Origin: Roseiarcus sp963782255
GTDB taxonomy: Bacteria > Pseudomonadota > Alphaproteobacteria > Rhizobiales > Beijerinckiaceae
Direction: 5' to 3'
Length of the DNA: 64,000 nt
NCBI GenBank assembly: GCA_963782255.1
Contig: CAWAIS010000001.1
Location: 4,154,001 to 4,218,000 of the forward strand
Shown here: in pieces, positions 8,394 through 17,203 of the stretch
Position numbering within the stretch: position 1 is the first letter of the stretch
How the letters are laid out: each line of letters opens with the position of its first letter
Program-made: the position numbers and the translations under genes
Notes under the pieces: model-generated
Database searches by the model: none
What the model was told of the DNA's origin: nothing
What the model saw: only the letters and a program-made list of their open reading frames with translations

Positions 8394-9417
8394 ATGTTCA
8401 AGACGCCGGAGGGCAAGGAAATCTTCGTGGTCGACGGCCACACCCATTTCTGGGACGGCAGCCCCGAGAACCAAAGCAACATTCATGGCAAGCAATTCAT
8501 CGAGTGCTTCTACGCCTACCACGCCAATCTGAGCCCGAAGGAGCAGCTAATGGGACAAGGCCAAGTTCGAGAAATACAAGCCCGACGACCTCTATCACGA
8601 CCTGTTCGTCGACGGGCCGGACGACGTGGCGATCATGCAGTCGACCTACCTCCGCGACTTCTACAAGAACGGCTTCAACACCATCGAGCGCAATTCGGAA
8701 GTCGCCGGGCGGTATCCGGAGCGCTTCATCGTCAATGGCGCGTTCGATCCCCGCGACGGCGAGAAGGCGCTCGAATACATCCACTACATGAAGGAGACTT
8801 ACGACATCAAAGGCGTGAAGATGTACACCGCCGAATGGAACGGCGCGTCCAAGGGCTGGCGGCTGAACGACCCTGACGCCTATCGCTGCTTCGAGCTCTG
8901 CGAGAAGCTCGGCATCAAGAACATCCACGTCCATAAAGGGCCGACGATCATCCCGCTGAACAAGGACGCGTTCGACGTTCATGACGTCGATTACGCAGCG
9001 ACCGACTTCCAGGGCCTGAACTGGATCATCGAGCACTGCGGCCTCCCCCGGCTCGACGACTTCTGCTGGATCGCAACGCAGGAAACCAACGTGTACGGCG
9101 GCCTAGCCGTGGCGCTGCCCTTCATCCACGCCCGTCCGCGCTATTTCGCGGAAGTGATCGCGGAGCTCCTGTTCTGGATCGGGCCCGACAAGATCCTGTT
9201 CGGCTCCGACTATGCAATCTGGACTCCCCGCTGGCTGGTCGAGAAATTCTGGGCGTTCCAGCCTCCCGAGGATCTCCGCAAGGAACGAGGCGTCGACCTG
9301 AACCACGAGGTGAAGCAAAAGATCCTCGGCCTCAACGCCGCCCGGCTATACAACCTCGATATCGCCAAGAAGAAGGCGGCGCTCGCGAACACTCCCGTCG
9401 CTCTCGCCGCGGAGTGA
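8394..9417 (+). CDS. Amidohydrolase-family (PF04909-like) protein of the prm operon, frameshifted
   Basis: Metal-dependent hydrolase of the amidohydrolase-2 type, found after prmD in propane monooxygenase clusters; its exact role is unsettled. Metal-site motifs are GHTHFWDG (residues 15-22), HVHKG, IEHCG and FGSDYAIW. An extra A at 8549-8550 interrupts the frame: KEQL should continue as WDKAKFEKYKPDDLYHDL. After repair it is about 340 residues, normal for the family. RBS AGGAGAG precedes ATG 8394. Confidence 0.85.
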
Positions 9418-9423
9418 AAGATC

Positions 9424-10230
9424 ATGGAGCCGTCCAGCATCAGCGCGAGTCGCGCGGCGGAAGCGTGGCGCGTCCTCGCCCGGGTTGAGGACCCCGAGCT
9501 CGACGAGCCTATCACCGAGATGGGCTTCGTCGAGCGGATCGAAATCGGCGACGACGGATCGGTCGAGCTCGATTTCCGCCTGCCCACCTATTGGTGCTCG
9601 CCGAACTTCGCGTTCCTAATGCTGGACGGCGTCCGTGAGGCGCTCGAATCCCTGTCGTGGCGCCCGCGCTTCCGCATCACCCTGCATGACCATCTGTTTG
9701 CCGACGAGGTGAACAAGGGCGTTGCGGCCGGCAAGCGCTTCCAGGAGATTTTCGACTCCCTGTCGCCCGATCAGGACCTGTCCGCGCTTCGCCGGAAGTT
9801 CCTGGAGAAGGCCTTTCAGAAGCGGCAGGAGGCGGCCTTCCTCGGGCTTCGCGACGCGGGCTGGGCTGACGACGACATTCTGGCGCTCGATTGCGCGGCG
9901 CTCGATCGAGCCAATGTCGGACCGGAGCTCACCGTCCGCCTCGCGCGCTACCGCGATGCGATGCGGGCGCGCTTTTCCCATTTCTGCGCCGGCTCGCCGG
10001 CTTTCGTCGCCTGGAATGGCACGCCGCTGCAAGCGTCCGAGCTTTCGGCGTACCTCGCCGCGTTGCGGGCCGTGCGCATCAACATGGAGTTCAACGGCGC
10101 GCTTTGCCGCGGCCTGAAACAAACGCGCTACTGGGAGAAGCCGGCAAGCTCCGACGAGCTCACGCTGACCGATTTCATCGCTGACAGTTCGACGCGCGGC
10201 GCAGGCAAATCCGTGTCCGCGCAACGCTGA
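9424..10230 (+). CDS. MIP18/DUF59-domain protein of the prm operon
   Basis: 268 residues. The N-terminal 90 residues match the MIP18 (PaaD/SufT-like) domain used in iron or Fe-S cofactor assembly: VEDPELDEPITEMGF and LPTYWCSPNFAFLM, with a conserved-type cysteine. The remainder is a helical extension I do not recognise. It lies 6 bp behind the amidohydrolase, so translation is probably coupled. A role in di-iron centre insertion or reductase Fe-S assembly is inference. Confidence 0.75.
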   Translation: MEPSSISASRAAEAWRVLARVEDPELDEPITEMGFVERIEIGDDGSVELDFRLPTYWCSPNFAFLMLDGVREALESLSWRPRFRITLHDHLFADEVNKGVAAGKRFQEIFDSLSPDQDLSALRRKFLEKAFQKRQEAAFLGLRDAGWADDDILALDCAALDRANVGPELTVRLARYRDAMRARFSHFCAGSPAFVAWNGTPLQASELSAYLAALRAVRINMEFNGALCRGLKQTRYWEKPASSDELTLTDFIADSSTRGAGKSVSAQR

Positions 10231-10290
10231 CGTCGGGCGACACGACCCGCCGACCGGACAAGACCCTCGCGAGAGGGCAAGGGAGACGTC

Positions 10291-11925
10291 ATGCCCAAGA
10301 TCCTGATTCACACTTCCGCCGCCCGGCGCGCGCTTGCGCAAGGCGTCGCGCGGCTCGCCGCCGCGGTCGAGCCCACGCTCGGACCGAAAGGCATGAACGC
10401 CATGATCGACCGCCCGACCGGAACGCCGATCATCACCCGCGACGGCGTGTCGATCGCCACCGAGATCGAGCTGCCGGAGCGCTTCGAGAACACGGGCGCG
10501 CAGGTGGTGCGCGAGGTCTCGATGCAGACCAACGCGGTCGCCGGCGACGGCACCACCACCGCCATCGTTCTGGCGAACGCGCTCGTGCAGGGCGGCGCGG
10601 AAGCGCTCGATCGCGGCGCGAAGGCGATCGACCTTTGCCGTGGAATCGATCTCGCGGTGTCCAGCGTGCTGGCCAGCCTCAAGGCGACGGCGCGGCCGGC
10701 GACCGACGAGGCGACGCTGACTTCGGTGGCGACGGTCGCCGCGACCGACCCGGCGCTCGGCGCTCTTGTCGCCAAGGCTTTCACAAAAGTCGGCGACAAG
10801 GGCGTCATCACCACCGAATTCAGCGTAACGACGGAAACGACGCTCGACGTTGTCGAAGGCATGTCCTTCGACCGCGGGTACCTGTCGCACCACATGGTCA
10901 CCGACCAGGAGACGATGACCGCGGTTCTCGAAAAAATCCCCTGATTCTCATGACCGATCTCAAGATCGGGGAGCCGGCGTCGCTTAAAAGCGCGCGCTCG
11001 ATCGCAGCCAGCGTCGGGCGACCCCTGCTCGTCGTCGCGGAGGAAGTTTCGCCCGAGGTCGTGGCGAGCCTACTCAGCGACGGCGCCGCCGGGCGCTACC
11101 TGATCGTCCATCCACCGGAATACGGGCATTGGCGCAAGGCCCTGCTCGAGGACATGGCGATCCTCACCGGCGGCCGCGTGATCGCCCGCGACCTCGGCGG
11201 ACGGGTGGAGGACGTCACCGAGGACGAGCTCGGCGGCGCGCTCAGGGTGAAGACGACCGCGAGCCTGACCGCGATCATTCAGGGCGAAGGCGATCCCGCG
11301 GCGATCAGAGCGCGCCGCGCCCAGGTCCAGCGCCTCTACGAGAACGCGCCCCCGAACATCGAGCAGGACAAGCTGCGCGAGCGGCTCGCCAAACTGTCCG
11401 GCGGAACCGCCATCCTCTATGCCGGGGGCGTGACGCCGGTCGAGCAGAAGCGAACCGCGCAGCTCATCGAGGACGCGCTCAACGCGGTTCGCGCCGCCGC
11501 CGAAGATGGGGTCGTGGCGGGAGGCGGCGCCGCGCTCGCCCATATCGCGCCTTCGCTGGAAGAGGTCATCGCCAACGCCAAGCCCGACGTCGCAGCGGGC
11601 GCGCGCCTGGTGCAGTCGGCCGTTCGCCGCCCCTTATGGCGCATCGTCACGAACGCCGGCGCGGACGGGGGCACCATTGTCGCGGAAACCGGCCAGACGC
11701 CCAAGGGAACCGGCTACAATGCGGCGGTCGGCTATTTTCAGGACATGTTCCAGGCTGGCGTGGTTGATCCGGTCCGCGTGACCACGACGGCGCTCGCCAA
11801 CGCCGCCTCGGTCGCGACACTGATCCTGCACTACGGAGACGCTGGTCGGCGACTTCACCGAGGCCGAAGACCCGACCGAGGGCCCAACCCGGGGCGGCGG
11901 CGCGGAAAAACTCGGCCGGCCTTGA
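10291..11925 (+). CDS. GroEL-like chaperonin of the prm operon, two frameshifts
   Basis: 60-kDa chaperonin related to MimG/PrmG, which in Mycobacterium is needed to fold the large hydroxylase subunit. Motifs include VAGDGTTTAIVLANALV, DRGYLSHHMVTD and VVAGGGAALAHIA. One C is missing from the run at 10938-10941 (LEKIP should continue LILMTDLKIGEP), and one extra C at about 11829 separates ATLIL from TTETLVGDFTEAED. Repaired length is about 545 residues, normal for GroEL. It ends at TGA 11923-11925. Confidence 0.88.
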
Positions 11926-12288
11926 CCCTGCTTGTCGCGCTTATCGCGTTAGCCGTTGGCAGGTTTGGTGAAAGTCTAACACTGGCGCCCGAACGGGAAT
12001 ATCGCGAAAGGGCCACGTCGCAGAGGTGTGGATGCCACCTTTCTCCGAAGGGGCGCCCTTGCTCGAAGACAACCTCTTGCTGTCGATCCGATGACGTTAA
12101 AGCAGGGTTCCGAGAAGGAGGGCTCTGCATTGTGTTGGATGGAGCGCTAGGGCTGGTGGCGAGCGCGTGGCTCGCCCTCTCCTTACCTCGTCCTCGACGG
12201 CGCGATGCGAGGGCGCCAGATGCGCTGCGAGGGCATCATTCCTCGCAGCGCACGCTTGTGATCCAGGGATCGCAGGTCGAAATAAATT
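11926..12288. other. Intergenic gap with a solo terminal-repeat scar
   Basis: 363 bp without a credible gene. At about 11936-11963 the sequence TCGCGCTTATCGCGTTAGCC resembles the terminal inverted repeats of the IS at 15.6-16.7 kb and of the element at 62.7 kb (CTTAT-N-GCGTTAG core). No second end was found nearby. The rest shows only GC-rich short inverted repeats; no promoter or T-run terminator is convincing. Confidence 0.4.
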
Positions 12289-14850
12289 CTACAGACCGCA
12301 CGGCTTGTTGACGAGCCCGGCGTTCTCGGTCAGCGCCGAGCCGCTCCATTGCAGATAGACGATGCCCTTGAGCCACGTCGGGTAAAGCGCGTCGGGCGTA
12401 CAGGTTGTTGAGGGCGGCTGGTAGCCTTTGCTGGTCGGCGCGGTGCTCGGCGTTATGTTGGCGTAGACGTTGTAGCCGGCATTCATGCAGTCGACCGTCG
12501 TTGCGTGTCCGGTGCAGTTCGGAGCCGTCGTCGGCAGGCTCGTGGGGCTCGCAAAGCCTGGCGCGGCGCCGAGCGTGTTGCCGGAGGCATAATTCGCGCC
12601 ATTGTACTCGCCGATGTTGTTACCGCTGTCGCAGGCGGCGTAGACTGGGCAGGACGCGCCCGCGGCGGACTTGAAATAGTTGCCGCTGACGGTGTAGCCG
12701 GGCTGGCCGAGCTGCGCCGCGATGACCGGCTGGCCGGTCCCGACCGCGCCTACGCCGGTCGTCCCGTTCCAGGCCGAGTAGGTTGTGGAGCCCAGCGGCT
12801 TGATGACGTCGGCTTGAACGAGGTTGTTCGTGATCGAGAACGTGCCGATGCCCGTGGCGTCGTTGATATACATGCCCGAGCCGGGGCCATCGCGCTTATA
12901 GTCGTGGTCGTTGCCGTAGATCGTGTTGTTCGCTATGTAGACCTTGAGCGCGGTGGCGCAGGTACCGCCGCAGAACATCGTGAAGCCGGCGCTGCCATTG
13001 CCCCAGAAGACGTTGTTCTCGACCGCCGTCTGTCCGGTGTAACCATTCGCGGCCCAACTATCAAAAATAAGGCCCTGGCCGTCCGTGGTGGTCCCGATCG
13101 CCAAATTCTGGCCCGAGGACACCCCTGGGGAAACGAGGGCGTGATCCAGACCGACCGTCGTCCCGGAGACGGAGCTGACGAGCGTTCCGATCGGGATGGC
13201 CGGGGTAGGCATCCCCCAATTATAGAGCGCGGCGATCGGCCAATGGGCACCCCAGCCCGAGACCGAGGCGACCGTGATCGAACTCGCCCCGGCGCTATAA
13301 TTGCCGGCCGCGGTCGTGAACCCGCCGGCGAAATTCGAGTTCGGGCCGCACACCCCGTCGATGTTGCCGTACGAGAAGTTCTGCGAGGCAAAGACGTGCG
13401 TCCCTGCCAGCGCGTCCACGTTCGATGGGGTATTGATCGAAAGGCCGCTGCCGCATTCCATGCTAGATTGCGCCCCGTTGAAGGCGATGTCGCCGACAAA
13501 GGCGAATTCGTCTACGCCATTGGTCGCGGCGTGGTAGCCGCCGTCATACAAGGCCGCAAGTCCGCAGTCATGCCCAATATCATTAATAAATGCAACATAA
13601 TTAATTGTATAGCTGGAGGTCAGCGGAATTGCGCCGAAGCATTCTACGGAGGCATTGTAGGCAACGAAGCCTTCCACCGCCCAATTGGACTTGTCGATAT
13701 TGATGCCGTCCGCGGTGGTGGCGTTGATCGTGCAGCCGAACGCCGTGGCGCAGAGAAGCGTCGCGGTATAGACGCCGCCCGTCCCATCGATGCCGCCGCT
13801 GGTTGACGGGCATGACGCCACGGTCCCCCAAACGCTGCTGCCGGCATTGTAAGAATCGAAATTCGCTGAATTGTAAGCCCCGGTCGCGGCAATGATGACG
13901 TCGCCGCAAACGATGCCTGAATGGTTCGTCGAGGCCCACGGCGAGCTGGGCGAAGTCCCCGAGTTGCTGTCCGAACCGGTCGGCGAAATGTAATAGGTGT
14001 GGAGAGCGACGAACGAAACCGATCCGCCAGGTTGCGAACTGGCCGCCACAATGGGCACCGTCGGGGCGCTGGTCGCTGACGCCGTCGCGCCCGAAGATCC
14101 GGTCGCCGTAACTGTGGCTGTCAGCGTGTGCCCGGCATCGCTTGAAACAGGGGTGTACGACGCCGCCGTCGCGCCCGCGATCGATGCCCCATTCCCAGCC
14201 CACTGATATGCGAAGGAAGTTGCGCCCGTCCAGGTTCCGGTCGTTGACGCGAGGACCTGGCCGACCTGGGCTGTGCCGCTGACCACCGGCGGCTGGGAAT
14301 TCGTCGGCGCCGCTGCCACGCTAGCGGCCGTAATGGTAAGGTCCGTGCGATTCCAGGCCAAGCGCTTCCACTTCGGGGTAGATACGCTGGCAGTCAGCCA
14401 GTAGTCTCCGGGACTTGTGCCGGCGGGCACGGTCCAGCTATAGACTTCGGTCAAGGGCACGCCCGCCTGAAAAGTTACTCCGAATGCCTTTTGCGTGATC
14501 TTTGTGGAAGTGGAGGCGGGACTCAACACAAAATCGACAATATAATTCGAGGCGTTCTGATTGGCGGTCATCGTGGTCGTGAAAACGACCGTTTGTCCGG
14601 GCTGGACGGTGGCCGGGGTCGCTGTCACGGAGCTGATCGTGATGGTCTGGGCGCGGGTCGGCGCTGGGAGCGCAATCAAAGCCAGTAACATGGCAAAGAC
14701 ATTGATTTCGATAAGACGCGCGACGTATCGGCCTGTCGTCGCAAAGCTCACGCCGGCAGCCCATGATGCAGCCGCTCCTGGACCTGTCGCCAAACTGGGC
14801 AGCGACAAGGGAGCCGTCGCCGCGGCAAACATCCCGTTATAAATTCTCAT
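12289..14850 (-). CDS. Exported beta-helix protein with Ig-like domains
   Basis: 853 residues from ATG 14848-14850 (GGAGG 5 nt upstream). A hydrophobic export segment (INVFAMLLALIALPAPTRAQ) ends near residue 67 after an unusually long leader. Then come one Ig-like domain (about 70-175), a second Ig/PKD-type repeat (AQVGQVLASTTGTWTGATSF to about 270), a linker, and a Ser/Thr/Gly/Asn-rich right-handed beta-helix with recurrent VENNVFWGNGSAG and IANNTIYGND rungs. The choice TYYISPTGSDSNSGTSPSSP opens the helix as in pectate-lyase-like proteins. Ligand unknown. Composition differs from neighbours, suggesting acquisition. Confidence 0.75.
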   Translation of the reverse strand: MRIYNGMFAAATAPLSLPSLATGPGAAASWAAGVSFATTGRYVARLIEINVFAMLLALIALPAPTRAQTITISSVTATPATVQPGQTVVFTTTMTANQNASNYIVDFVLSPASTSTKITQKAFGVTFQAGVPLTEVYSWTVPAGTSPGDYWLTASVSTPKWKRLAWNRTDLTITAASVAAAPTNSQPPVVSGTAQVGQVLASTTGTWTGATSFAYQWAGNGASIAGATAASYTPVSSDAGHTLTATVTATGSSGATASATSAPTVPIVAASSQPGGSVSFVALHTYYISPTGSDSNSGTSPSSPWASTNHSGIVCGDVIIAATGAYNSANFDSYNAGSSVWGTVASCPSTSGGIDGTGGVYTATLLCATAFGCTINATTADGINIDKSNWAVEGFVAYNASVECFGAIPLTSSYTINYVAFINDIGHDCGLAALYDGGYHAATNGVDEFAFVGDIAFNGAQSSMECGSGLSINTPSNVDALAGTHVFASQNFSYGNIDGVCGPNSNFAGGFTTAAGNYSAGASSITVASVSGWGAHWPIAALYNWGMPTPAIPIGTLVSSVSGTTVGLDHALVSPGVSSGQNLAIGTTTDGQGLIFDSWAANGYTGQTAVENNVFWGNGSAGFTMFCGGTCATALKVYIANNTIYGNDHDYKRDGPGSGMYINDATGIGTFSITNNLVQADVIKPLGSTTYSAWNGTTGVGAVGTGQPVIAAQLGQPGYTVSGNYFKSAAGASCPVYAACDSGNNIGEYNGANYASGNTLGAAPGFASPTSLPTTAPNCTGHATTVDCMNAGYNVYANITPSTAPTSKGYQPPSTTCTPDALYPTWLKGIVYLQWSGSALTENAGLVNKPCGL

Positions 14851-14922
14851 CCAAACCTCCAGCCCGTGAAGCAATGCCCCGAATTGATCGTCAATCCTTG
14901 CGTAACAAGGTGTCTGAACGAC

Positions 14923-15008
14923 GCCTCTGCGCTCGGAGAGGTCTCTGCATTGCTGTCACTGCCGGTCGGGCAGATGTAATATGGATGGAGCGCGGTAAAG
15001 GCGACCGT
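14923..15008 (-). pseudogene. Fragment of a beta-helix paralogue
   Basis: The minus strand encodes VAFTALHPYYICPTGSDSNA, clearly related to VSFVALHTYYISPTGSDSN at the beta-helix entry of the neighbouring gene, for about 28 residues without start or stop. It is a leftover of a duplicated or exchanged paralogue. Confidence 0.55.
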
Positions 15009-15507
15009 AGTTTTGGACGTAGGAGATGGCGGCCGTCAAATTTAGAGCGCAAGCAAAAAGTACAGCCTGCGGCTGTTTCTATAGAGTGTCGCACTAGATC
15101 CCCCTCATTATTGTTTTCAACATTGCCGGCGTAGATTCTCGGCTCCGTGGGCCAGCTCCACAAACTAACCGAATCTCTGTTGCGATTCGTTGAACTTCAC
15201 ATCTAAGATTCTCGGTCCTAGTGCAATCCGCAAATTTGGGGTGCTACAGACGGAGATCTCAGCTTGGTGGAACACCCTCCACGAATTGAGGGATTCTCTG
15301 TTCGGCACAACTGAGAGGTTGCGGAGCTTCAGAAGAGCTTCAGCCCGGCGCACCCCACAAAATCTATTGACCGCTTCGCCGCGCAGCCCGGGACGCCCGC
15401 TTCTTGCGCATTGCAGAAGTGCACCGCGAGATCGTGGATGGCGGGTGAGGGTCGAAAGCGGTCGGTCGGCGATCCCTCAGGACCGGGTTTTACCGGGGAA
15501 AGGCCCC
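15009..15507. other. Noncoding, lower-GC gap
   Basis: About 500 bp without a supportable gene; short frames lack start sites and family features. AGATTCTCGG recurs at about 15131 and 15206, and GATTCTCTGTT-like words recur, suggesting debris of rearranged DNA. Nothing else is recognised. Confidence 0.4.
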
Positions 15508-15564
15508 GTCCTGACGAAAAAACCGAAAGGAACGCCCCTCCCCGCAGCCAACGCTATAAGAGCC
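15508..15564. repeat. End of a MITE-like element abutting the IS
   Basis: GACGAAAAAACCGAAAGGAACG followed 20 bp later by CAACGCTATAAGAGCC matches, in inverse orientation, the left end of the element at 62715-62959 (its complement reads GACGAAAAAACCGAAGGGGA, then CTAACGATATAAGAGCC). The outermost 14 bases equal the terminus of the adjacent IS. Confidence 0.6.
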
Positions 15565-15572
15565 CGACATTT

Positions 15573-16704
15573 GGCTCTTATAGCGTTAGTTGTTGGTATG
15601 GCCCATTTCCGATGGCGCTTTTGATCCAGTTTTGTGGAGTGGTTTGGTCGGCCCAGGCTTCGAGCGCGCGTCGCCAGCCGAGATCGTTTGGCAGGTTCTT
15701 GGTGGCGACGCCGTTGAAACGGCTGAGCCATTGCTTGAGGCGGCTGTGGTAGGCGTTGACGTTGTTGATGTGCAGGTGGGGCGCCTCCGGGGTCGGTTTT
15801 CCCGGCGAGGGCGCGGCATGAAAAGGTATTTTGGCTTTGCGGGCGAAGGCGGCGATCGCCCGGCCTCCGTCGCCGACCAGGTGGTTTTCGCATGTGACAA
15901 CGCCAGCCAGCGCCGCGCCGATCGAAGCGCTGTCGGCCTTAAGGCAAGACGGCGTCGAAAGTCGCCCCCTTCCGGTCGCGGGCCACCAGAACGGGAATGT
16001 TGTCCTGATAGGTTCCCGGACGCCGGGCCGACCCGCCGCGCTTGCGCCTTAACGCGACAGAGCGGACCACCGGCCCTTGCAGGATTCGAGGATGAAGGTC
16101 TCGTCCGCCTCGACAATTCCGGTCAGCGTTCGGGGCTTGTCGGCCGCAGGCGAAGCCAGAAACCGGTGACGCCAGCGAAAGGCCGTCGTCGGATGCATGC
16201 CGCAAAGCTCTGCGGTCTTGGACAGGCTTTTGCCGTCGATCATCGCCCGGGCGTGGTCGAGCCAGCGCTCTCTTTTGCGCAGATGCGCCATCGGCGTTTT
16301 GGTCAGCGCGTTGAAGGTGCGTCCGCAACCCCTGCAGCGGAACCGCGAAAGTCCACCGGAGCGGCCCCAGGCGATGACCTCGCGCCCCGCGCAATGCGGA
16401 CACCCCTGGCTTTCCACCCGCTCATGGCCGCTCGTTCCCAAAGCGTCCGGGCGACGACGCTTTGCGCCTTCGGCGCCTTTGCCCGTCCCGCCGTTCGCCG
16501 CCGTCTCCGACGCCGCTTTCGGCGCCGAGCCGTGCCGACCGCCGTCCAGGTTCGCCAGCGCCGCAAGCGCTTTCCGGCGCTGGTCCGCGCTCAAGCGCGC
16601 GACGCCGCAAAGCCAGACCGAGAAATCCTCCCCCCTCATCGAATCAAACCCTCACCCACGCCGCGCCAATCTGACCCAAACCAACAACTAACGCTATAAG
16701 AGCC
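15573..16704 (-). mobile_element. IS1595-family (ISXO2-like) insertion sequence, 1132 bp
   Basis: Terminal inverted repeats begin GGCTCTTATAGCGTTAGTTG on the left, with the complement at 16680-16704. Both flanks carry the same 8-bp target duplication CGACATTT (15565-15572 and 16705-16712), the length expected for IS1595-type elements. The transposase stop TAA lies inside the left repeat. The same octamer occurs, uninterrupted, beside the element at 62.9 kb, showing the empty site. Confidence 0.88.
15578..16639 (-). pseudogene. IS1595/ISXO2-like transposase, two frameshifts
   Basis: N-terminal zinc ribbon (CPHCAGREV, CRGCGRTF), helix-turn-helix (LSKTAELCGMHPTTAFRWRH), then the DDE-type core: ADETFILES, VGDGGRAIAAF and INNVNAYHSRLKQWLSRFNG. 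Frames change at about 16049-16060 and again near 15940, where TAA interrupts FDAVLP before KADSASIGAALAGV. Each break is repairable by one or two bases, so inactivation is recent or a sequencing artefact. The repaired length of about 350 residues is usual for the family. Confidence 0.82.
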
Positions 16705-17072
16705 CGACATTTGCTTCCGAAAAGTCGAAGGGTGTGCTATGGTTTCTGAATGACCCGCGAAGCGTCTTCTCCGAACCCTGAAGCTTTGGGGCCAAGGCTC
16801 GAAGCCGGCGCGGCTTCGAGGGCGAGGAAGGGGAAGAGAAAAAATTTTCGCGGAAATCCCTTGCAACCTATTGAAAAGGTTCGACTCTGACGAGAGAATC
16901 CACGGAAATCCAAGCTTTTCCAACCCCTCTTTTGCGCTGTTTTCGCGGTCAAAAGGGGCTCATCCAAGGAAAGCCAAATCGGGGGCTCGTTCCCCCTACT
17001 GTTCCACACTGTGTTTAAGCTCATACGGCCTTGAGAATTTTTCGGCCAAGTCCCGCGTAACCCATTGAAAAG
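16705..17072. repeat. Noncoding repeat, copy 1 (partner at 62.96-63.2 kb)
   Basis: From CGACATTTGCTTCC through GGTTTCTGAATGACCCGCGA and TTCCAAGCTTTTCCAACCCC this segment follows the same order as 62960-63183, with scattered substitutions and small indels. Inside it, the stretch around ACCYATTGAAAAG occurs twice (about 16865-16880 and 17059-17072), so part is tandemly duplicated. No protein is conserved between the copies; the short frames starting MTRE differ after a few residues. Confidence 0.65.
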
Positions 17073-17090
17073 TCTTGATTCGCCAAAGGA

Positions 17091-17136
17091 AATGCAAGGA
17101 AACGCAAGGTTAATTCCTTGCATTTTCCTTGCATTT
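17091..17136. repeat. Inverted and direct repeats of a CCTTGCATT word
   Basis: AATGCAAGGAA (17091-17101) pairs with TTCCTTGCATT (17114-17124), and TTCCTTGCATTT follows again immediately. It can form a stem of 11 bp just downstream of the broken regulator gene (which is on the minus strand and ends at 17204). It may act as a transcription end, but no T-run is seen in the right place. Confidence 0.4.
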
Positions 17137-17203
17137 GGTTTGGTCTGGCTTGGATTCAGCTTGGTCTGGCTTGGCGCCCTGACGTTGCCTTGCGGGTCGG
17201 ACC

